Made by a program: the position numbers and the translations under genes
The notes under the pieces: generated by a model
What the model saw: only the letters and a program-made list of their open reading frames with translations
The model's database searches: none
What the model was told of the DNA's origin: nothing
Virus record (IMG/VR): IMGVR_UViG_3300034024_000089
Coordinates: 1 to 27,787 of that record
Strand: one strand, 5' to 3'
DNA length: 27,787 bases
DNA from: a virus
Shown here: one piece after another, positions 22,802 to 27,787 of the stretch
Layout of the letters: each line of letters starts with the position of its first letter
Position numbering within the stretch: the stretch's first letter is position 1

Positions 22802-23640
22802 TGGCAAGAACGATAACACAAATACACGAAGAAATTCTATCGAACATATTGTTCAATGAAAATTTAGCAACTATAAACTCACCGAGTAATACGGCTATCT
22901 ATCGCTTATTCGCTTATGTTATAGCGGTATCAATTTTTGTCTTGGAAACACTTTTCGATATTCACAAAAAGGAACTACAAACCGAGTTGTTACAGCAAAA
23001 GAGAGGCACGCTGCCTTCATACAGAACCCTGACTTTGGATTTTCAATATGGCTTTAACTTATTGCCCGATTCGGATAAGTTCAACAATGCAGGTGCAACT
23101 GCTGAACAAATTACCACCAGTAAAATCGTAAAATATGCTGCCGTTGGGGAGAGCAGCGAAGATAGCCGTGTAATCATTAAAATCGCAGGGGAAAGTAATG
23201 GAATTTTGGCACCTATTACAAATGCCCAACGTTTGGCTTTTGAAAGTTATATCAACGAAGTTCGGTATGCGGGCGTTAAAGTTACTGTAATTAATTATTT
23301 GCCGGATCGCCTATACCTTAACCTTAAGATTTACCGCGATCCGTTGCTCATTGATTCACAAGGCAATTCAATTTTAAACGGTGGCAAGCCTGTTGAAAAT
23401 GCCATTAAAGCCTACATGAAGCAATTGCCATTCAATGGGGAGTTAGTCCTGGCGCATCTTGTTGACGCACTTCAAAAGGTAGAAGGTGTTTTGATTCCAC
23501 ATATTGTGAGTGCTGATAGTTCCTGGATTGATCCGGTTGTAAATGGCTATGGCCAGCCACAGCCTATAAACGTGAAGACTATTGCTGTTAGCGGCTATTT
23601 TGAAGTAGTAAATTTTACCAATATTACTTATGTGGTTTAA
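22801..23640 (+). CDS. Baseplate J-like wedge protein
   Basis: A 279-residue protein of the baseplate J (Mu gp47) family. It has the helical N-terminus (ITQIHEEILSNILFNENLAT), a hydrophobic membrane-like helix around FAYVIAVSIFVLETLF, and the conserved strands VIIKIAGESNGILAPITNAQ and GVKVTVINYLPDRLYLNLKI, with AYMKQLPFNGELVLAHLVDA near the end. It is somewhat short for the family (usually 350+). It overlaps the next gene by 11 bases. Confidence 0.72.
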   Translation: MARTITQIHEEILSNILFNENLATINSPSNTAIYRLFAYVIAVSIFVLETLFDIHKKELQTELLQQKRGTLPSYRTLTLDFQYGFNLLPDSDKFNNAGATAEQITTSKIVKYAAVGESSEDSRVIIKIAGESNGILAPITNAQRLAFESYINEVRYAGVKVTVINYLPDRLYLNLKIYRDPLLIDSQGNSILNGGKPVENAIKAYMKQLPFNGELVLAHLVDALQKVEGVLIPHIVSADSSWIDPVVNGYGQPQPINVKTIAVSGYFEVVNFTNITYVV

Positions 23641-24115
23641 CATCAACTATAACCAATTAGCCCTATTGCTATTGCCTACTTTTTTGCGAAAGCCGGTAAT
23701 AGTAGCATATATACAATCGCTTCTGGTTCCTATAGACAAACTGTATTACAAATGGTCCGTTTTCAGGGTAGATAATTTGTATAGGATCAAACACACCGGA
23801 CAGGTTTTTTCTTTAAGGAAATCACTTAATGACAGGTTTGATCCTGTACAAAGAAGAATATATATTACAGACGGCAACTTTTACGACACAACTTACATTT
23901 ATACCGAAGCGGAAGGACAGGATGTTTGGCTTTACACCGAAGCCGAAGCCGGAACACTTTACCTGCGGACAGAACCCGAAACGGCTGATACAGGACTTGA
24001 TTTCATTGTATGGGTACCGCAGCAGGTTTATACTTCAGAAATATATGGCCTCAAGGCTCATATTGATTTTTATAGAGCAGGTGGAAAAAGATATAATATT
24101 TTTATACATGAATAG
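23630..24115 (+). CDS. Tail protein I-like (gp48-like)
   Basis: A 161-residue protein in the gpI/gp48 position after J. The first half (LALLLLPTFLRKPVIVAYIQ, SLLVPIDKLYYKWSVFRV) is the wedge-contact part; the second half is strand-rich (TEAEGQDVWLYTEAEAGTLYL) and may attach fibres. It overlaps J by 11 bases and the fibre gene by 8 bases, so translation is coupled through the whole baseplate block. Confidence 0.6.
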   Translation: MWFNINYNQLALLLLPTFLRKPVIVAYIQSLLVPIDKLYYKWSVFRVDNLYRIKHTGQVFSLRKSLNDRFDPVQRRIYITDGNFYDTTYIYTEAEGQDVWLYTEAEAGTLYLRTEPETADTGLDFIVWVPQQVYTSEIYGLKAHIDFYRAGGKRYNIFIHE

Positions 24116-24908
24116 GACAAATTTTAATCAAACGGGCGGTTTTCCTCTCAAAACAGAAAGGCTGCAAGAGCTACAAACGGCTTTTGAAATATTTAATGCT
24201 TATGGTGCAATGGCCGGCAACCTTACGGTTATTTCGGGCTGTGAAACGGTCGGTACGACAGTACAGAACGGTTTTGTCTTTATTAATAGTGAACTTTTAG
24301 AGTTCCGGGAGGCATCTGTAAATAGTAATTCCCGTGTTGTTATTATTGAAGAAACTGCATCAAAAACTTTTCAAAACGGCCAGCTAAAACCTACCTATTA
24401 TGTACGCTATGCGACATTTGGGACGGCAGCCGCTTCATGGCCCTGGACAGATTTTAAAAAGATTGACCCGATTAAGCAATTAATGCAGAGGCTAAATACA
24501 TTAGAAAAGAAAACGGCTGTATTCCAGTCTGGCGGCGGCATGGTTTTGTGGAATAAGCCGGCTGCCGATATTCCTGCCGGCTGGCAGGAAGTCGTTAACT
24601 GGCGCGGCCGCATTCCTGTCGGATTAGATACAGCGCAATCTGAATTTAATGAAATGGGGAAAGCAGGAGGTGCAAAAAGTAAAACCTTTAGTATTGCTGA
24701 AATGCCACAGCACACACACGAATATAATGATATATACCATTCTGAGTATGGCGGAAATATAGGCGTTGGCGGTCGCGGTTCGGGGGATACAGATTGGGAC
24801 AATGCCGGATATGGCATTCAAAGAACATCACAAAGTTCGGGCGGCGGTCAAGCATTTAGCATAATGAACCCATATAGGGTTGTAATGTTTATCGAATACA
24901 TAGGATAA
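24108..24908 (+). CDS. Tail fibre with phage collar-type C-terminal domain
   Basis: A 266-residue protein starting at ATG 24108 (MNRTNFNQTGGFPLKTER). An upstream in-frame ATG at 23829 would overlap the gpI-like gene almost fully and is rejected. The C-terminal half from about residue 141 (GGGMVLWNKPAADIPAGWQE, VVNWRGRIPVGLD, FSIAEMPQHTHEY, ending NPYRVVMFIEYIG) is the phage tail collar / receptor-binding tip with the usual MPxHxH turn. It is probably the host-contacting protein of the tail. Confidence 0.72.
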   Translation: MNRTNFNQTGGFPLKTERLQELQTAFEIFNAYGAMAGNLTVISGCETVGTTVQNGFVFINSELLEFREASVNSNSRVVIIEETASKTFQNGQLKPTYYVRYATFGTAAASWPWTDFKKIDPIKQLMQRLNTLEKKTAVFQSGGGMVLWNKPAADIPAGWQEVVNWRGRIPVGLDTAQSEFNEMGKAGGAKSKTFSIAEMPQHTHEYNDIYHSEYGGNIGVGGRGSGDTDWDNAGYGIQRTSQSSGGGQAFSIMNPYRVVMFIEYIG

Positions 24909-24909
24909 T

Positions 24910-25317
24910 ATGGCAACAAATTTAAATACCATTTTAAGCTGGTTTAAAACCGGTTTAAAACCTAACCAAGAGCAGTTTTGGTCTACATGGCAATCATTTT
25001 GGCATAAAGATGATGCTATCCCCCAGAGCAGTATTTCTGGGCTTACCGATGTTCTGAGTGCCAAAGCGGAAAATTCGCAATTTAATGCACATAAAATAGA
25101 TGTAAACGCCCATGCGGCACTTTTTGCCAAAGCAAAGATTTATTTGCCTGGTGAACTACAAATATTTAAGAAGTTGGGATATAATATCCCAAATGCTTTA
25201 GAAGTTGGTGATTGTGTTATTGCGATAATTCAAGGTTTATTAATTAAAGGAACTTATATAGGGGGCAATCCTCTCTTATTAGCAAGTTATAACATTTTGG
25301 ATCAAGACGAATTTTAA
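24910..25317 (+). CDS. Fibre-associated tail protein
   Basis: A 135-residue protein. Its N-terminal part (ILSWFKTGLKPNQEQFWSTW, QSFWHKDDAIPQSSI) is a recurring motif of Bacteroidota phage fibre or fibre-assembly genes and suggests attachment to the tail. The rest (GELQIFKKLGYNIPNALEVG, CVIAIIQGLLIKGTYIG) resembles beta-strand fibre sequence. Lies two bases after the collar-type gene, same operon. Confidence 0.55.
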   Translation: MATNLNTILSWFKTGLKPNQEQFWSTWQSFWHKDDAIPQSSISGLTDVLSAKAENSQFNAHKIDVNAHAALFAKAKIYLPGELQIFKKLGYNIPNALEVGDCVIAIIQGLLIKGTYIGGNPLLLASYNILDQDEF

Positions 25318-25324
25318 ACCAATT

Positions 25325-25533
25325 ATGACAAAAAAAATGAAAATTAAAACGTTAGAAAAACGCATTGGGAAGTTGGAATCTATTCTCAAAACCAAGCTCT
25401 TTAAATAGTTAATAGCTTTAATCCAAACGAAAAAGTCATTATTCAATTCGAGAATAACATTTTTTAGATAGTTCATCAAATTACTAATACCGAAGTGACT
25501 TCTAAGTCCCTCGACACTTTTACAAATTCTTAA
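25325..25533 (+). pseudogene. Broken small fibre-operon protein
   Basis: ATG 25325 gives MTKKMKIKTLEKRIGKLESI, LKTKLFK and TAG at 25406-25408. A shifted frame continues as NSFNPNEKVIIQFENNIF, is cut by TAG at 25465-25467, and then reads IVHQITNTEVTSKSLDTFTN to a TAA at 25531-25533. One frameshift and one stop. It is the only damaged reading frame between the sheath and the last fibre gene. Confidence 0.45.
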
Positions 25534-25535
25534 TT

Positions 25536-26552
25536 ATGAAAAAAATATATTATGCACTGCTGCTGTTATTTGCAGTTACCGTTAATTATGCGCAAACGCA
25601 AACCATAAATTCTCAACTGAAATTAACTAACGTTCCGCAAGGTTCCGCATCGGATTCAATACTTGTCCGCGGTTCTAATGGAATTGTAAAATTTGTCAAA
25701 CGAAGCAGCTTCTCATCCGGTTCAGCTCCTGCAAGCGATGCCAGCGCAACGGTAAAAGGGGTTGTGAATAATATCTCATTACAGGAACTCGGTGGGGTCG
25801 ATAAACTTATAAATGGAGTAAGAATAGGAAGAGGTGGTGGAAATAAGTATGGCAATACTGCTATAGGTGATGGTGCTTTATTTTCAAATATTTATGGTGC
25901 TCCAAATACAGCTATTGGGTCAGGTGCATTATATTATAATCAAGATGGTTCTGGCAATATAGCTGTAGGATTTAATTCAGGAGGTTTTACTTTAGGAAAC
26001 AGAAACGTATTTATAGGTAACTTACAGGGTACAGGTATAACAACTGGTAATGATAACCTTGTTATATCACAAGGAAATGGTCTTTCTAATGGTGTAACAA
26101 CAGGAAGTGGTAATACAATTATAGGTAAAGTTACCGGATTAGCAAATGATTTAGCAAATAGCATCCTTATTACAAATGGTATAGGGAATGTAGGTTTTAG
26201 CCATATATCAGGTCAAGGTACAAAACTACCTTCTCAAACCAATGCATTAATAAATGCAGATACTAGTGGTAAAGCTGCAATTACAAAAGAATATTTAGAA
26301 TCAAAAGAGCTAAACTTTACAACAACTTTGGATTTTGAACCTACTCCATCTTTAGGTACCAGTCAATTAACTATTACTGTTCCTGGTGCAGTTGTAGGTG
26401 ATTTTTTATTATTAGGGCATCCAGCACCCCCTATAGGAGGAAGCTTTACGGCATTAGTAGGTGCTGCAAATACAATTATTGTAAGATTTTATTCTGGATA
26501 CGAATTTGTCGATCTACCAAGTTTACAGTTTAAAATAAGAATTTTTAAATAG
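25536..26552 (+). CDS. Exported protein with YadA-head-like repeats
   Basis: A 338-residue protein with a Sec signal peptide (KKIYYALLLLFAVTVNYA, cleavage expected after A19). Residues about 95-165 contain repeated NTAIGxGAL, GNIAVGFNSGG and GNRNVFIGN units like the left-handed beta-roll of YadA/Hia adhesin heads. The C-terminus (about 240-338) is a separate beta domain ending in QFKIRIFK. A signal peptide on a protein coded within a tail-fibre operon is unusual: most fibres are cytoplasmic. It may be displayed by the lysogen or reach the particle after lysis. No break. Confidence 0.68.
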   Translation: MKKIYYALLLLFAVTVNYAQTQTINSQLKLTNVPQGSASDSILVRGSNGIVKFVKRSSFSSGSAPASDASATVKGVVNNISLQELGGVDKLINGVRIGRGGGNKYGNTAIGDGALFSNIYGAPNTAIGSGALYYNQDGSGNIAVGFNSGGFTLGNRNVFIGNLQGTGITTGNDNLVISQGNGLSNGVTTGSGNTIIGKVTGLANDLANSILITNGIGNVGFSHISGQGTKLPSQTNALINADTSGKAAITKEYLESKELNFTTTLDFEPTPSLGTSQLTITVPGAVVGDFLLLGHPAPPIGGSFTALVGAANTIIVRFYSGYEFVDLPSLQFKIRIFK

Positions 26553-26586
26553 AAATAAACTATAAAATTCATATAAATAAATTATT

Positions 26587-26916
26587 GTGGAAAATTTTTT
26601 AAATCTCATTTTAGGGACAAATGATATTCCTACTTATTGCGCTTCATTGGTTTTTGCTTTATTAGGTGTAGTTGTAGTCTTGCTTTTAAAAGCTCAAAAG
26701 CGAGATAAAACAAGTCGTTCAACTCCTTATCAATTCAATTTTTGGTTTTTAATTTTAGATAACCTTAGAGAAGTTGTATTGGGCTTTCTACTATTGCTTT
26801 TGGCCCTGCGTTTTTCGGTCGAATATGCGGGTACTGAAATAACGATGTATTATGCATTAGGGCTTGGGTTTGGAATACAAAAGGATTTCGCTTTGGATAG
26901 CCAATATAGAAATTAA
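26587..26916 (+). CDS. Small multi-span membrane protein, holin-like
   Basis: A 109-residue protein with a GTG start at 26587 (no ATG in frame nearby). It has hydrophobic stretches YCASLVFALLGVVVVLLLKA and FLLLLLALRF, plus a weaker third near MYYALGLGFG. Three spans and a basic loop (KAQKRDKTSRST) suit a holin or an exclusion protein; the family recurs at the end of Bacteroidota tail operons in my recall. It is the last plus-strand gene before the RNA-like element. Confidence 0.55.
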   Translation: MENFLNLILGTNDIPTYCASLVFALLGVVVVLLLKAQKRDKTSRSTPYQFNFWFLILDNLREVVLGFLLLLLALRFSVEYAGTEITMYYALGLGFGIQKDFALDSQYRN

Positions 26917-26947
26917 TGCACGTAAATAATCTTTAGAAGGCGGGATT

Positions 26948-27065
26948 AAAAAAAGTCCTCCAACATTTAAATAAAATTCTCACATCTAATTAAATAGCAC
27001 AAGCCACACGTTGGAGGACATAAGTCTTCTAATTGCGTGGCTTTTCCATTTATAATCTTGATATG
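26948..27065 (-). ncRNA. Candidate small RNA with pseudoknot and T7 terminator
   Basis: Read leftward. Stem A pairs AAGCCAC with GTGGCTT (plus-strand positions 27037-27043 and 27001-27007). Stem B pairs GTCCTCCAAC with GTTGGAGGAC (27010-27019 and 26955-26964), ten perfect pairs. The 5' arm of B lies inside the loop of A, while its 3' arm lies outside, which is an H-type pseudoknot. Stem B is followed on this strand by seven T (26948-26954), a terminator. A -7 box lies at 27073-27080. The implied transcript is about 118 bases and has no ORF. The start at 27065 is inferred from promoter spacing. On the plus strand stem A is followed by TTTT, so the element may also stop rightward transcription. 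Confidence 0.55.
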
Positions 27066-27072
27066 AGAGCCG

Positions 27073-27080
27073 CAAATATA
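27073..27080 (-). promoter_or_regulatory. -7 box for the candidate small RNA
   Basis: TATATTTG on the minus strand is a full TAnnTTTG match. The -33 box is weak: the nearest TTG is 26 bases away instead of about 20. Its position, about eight bases before the inferred RNA start, supports the RNA call more than it stands on its own. Confidence 0.45.
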
Positions 27081-27146
27081 ATAATCAATTTTAAATATTT
27101 AATCATCAATCAAAAAACGTAATAGAATCAAAACAAAATTTTTGCA

Positions 27147-27787
27147 TTGGCTCCACTGCCGTTCATGGGGCAAAAAAGAAAGTTTCTAAAGCCGTTTAAG
27201 CCTGCTTTAGAAAGATATCCGGCAGATGCTACTTATGTAGACTTATTTGGCGGCAGTGGCTTATTAAGCTACACTGTTAAGCAGTTATATCCTAACGCTA
27301 CTGTCATATACAACGATTACGACAATTATAGGGAGAGAATACAAATATTCCCAAAACGAACCAGCTTTTAAACGACCTTAGGGCTATATTGAAAAATTAT
27401 CTAAGAGAACAAAAAATTATTGGAGAAGTTCGTGATAAGATTATCAATAGGATACACAAGGATAATATGGCCGGCTATGTGGATTGTATTACACTCATCA
27501 GCTCTATACTCTTTCCAATGAAATACGTGCTTTCATGTGAACAATTACACAAGGAGACATTGTATAATCGAGTTGCGCAATCAGTTTATGATGCAACTGG
27601 CTATCTTGATGGTTTAGAAATAGTGTATATGTGCTATAAGGAACTATTCGCTAAATACAAAGATTTAGAAAATGTTGTATTTCTAGTAGATCCGCCTACT
27701 TATCAACAGACACCGGAACGTATAAAAGCTATTGGGAACTTCGGGATTATCTTGACGTGTTGCAGGTTAAGGAAAGATTGTAATTAG
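27147..27787 (+). pseudogene. Second D12-class adenine methylase, frameshifted and cut by window edge
   Basis: The first frame (from TTG 27147 or ATG 27168) has PLPFMGQKRKFLKPF, the SAM motif VDLFGGSGLLSY and YNDYDNYRERIQ. Losing one A near 27343 stops it; a second frame from about 27389 covers NYLREQKIIGEVRDKIINRI and the DGLEIVYMCYKELF helix to FLVDPP. At 27697 one T is missing, so the catalytic DPPY loses its Tyr; the repaired frame would read LSTDTGTYKSYWELRDYLDV. A further break is near the end of the window. The gene probably continues beyond. This is a different subfamily from the copy at 10460. Confidence 0.8.

Noticed and set aside
23829-24108. A longer start for the collar-type fibre gene
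   Set aside because: It would overlap the gpI-like gene almost completely in another frame, and the extra residues are strand-scrambled echoes of that gene; ATG 24108 overlaps its stop by 8 bases as neighbours do.
26948-27045. Simple bidirectional terminator only
   Set aside because: Kept as an alternative, but the stems interleave instead of nesting, and a -7 box lies upstream on the minus strand, which a plain terminator does not need.
26916-27787. Right end of the prophage
   Set aside because: No inverted GTTAAC units, no TGT/ACA end matching the left region and no target duplication could be found; the end probably lies outside the window.

Overview
The window is most simply read as a Mu-like (transposable) prophage in a low-GC Bacteroidota host, probably a flavobacterium, with about 1.2-1.6 kb of chromosome at its left side. 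The host call rests on three things: strong AT bias, promoters that fit the Bacteroidota pattern (TTG, about 20 bases, TAnnTTTG), and phage families typical of that phylum. There are no rRNA genes, CRISPR arrays or complete tRNA genes.

Layout. 1-1355 is chromosomal: the cut-off start of a possible transposase-like ORF, a DUF2809 membrane protein, a CheY-like response regulator and a decayed short ORF. 1568-1718 holds a terminator and a tandem 12-bp repeat and probably lies at or near the left phage end. 1912-3112 is the immunity region, with an S24/LexA-type repressor facing a small Cro/Ner-like gene across a shared promoter. 3242-6775 is the transposition module: a MuA-like transposase, a MuB-like ATPase and a second P-loop ATPase. 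6827-11277 is an early accessory region with DUF3164, GemA-like and several small genes, mixed with broken ones (DUF4406, zinc-ribbon-like, D12 methylase). A terminator and a near-leaderless promoter then precede a small conserved gene (11464-11670) in the position that mor holds in Mu.

11728-14205 is the collapsed head module. On the minus strand are a frameshifted terminase small subunit, only the first ~70 codons of a terminase large subunit, a broken virion-morphogenesis gene and one intact tail-completion-like gene. On the plus strand, about 13 codons of a protease-like start run straight into the C-terminal end of a major capsid gene. Portal, head-morphogenesis and most terminase, protease and capsid sequence is gone. 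14233-15539 is lysis: a holin-like coiled-coil protein, a broken amidase and a candidate unimolecular spanin.

15561-24908 is a complete contractile-tail operon without visible damage: sheath, tube, two chaperone frames that overlap as in programmed frameshifting, tape measure, hub, spike, gp46-, LysM-, J- and I-like baseplate proteins, and a collar-type fibre. 24910-26916 carries fibre accessory genes, an exported YadA-head-like protein and a small membrane protein. At 26948-27080 the minus strand has a promoter -7 box, two interleaved stems able to form a pseudoknot, and a T7 tract: a candidate small RNA. The window ends inside a second broken D12 adenine methylase.

Reading. The element can no longer make heads or an intact amidase, but every tail gene is open. 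It is either a recently dying prophage or a tail module kept as a phage-tail-like particle. The candidate small RNA and the chaperone frameshift site are the other points most worth following.
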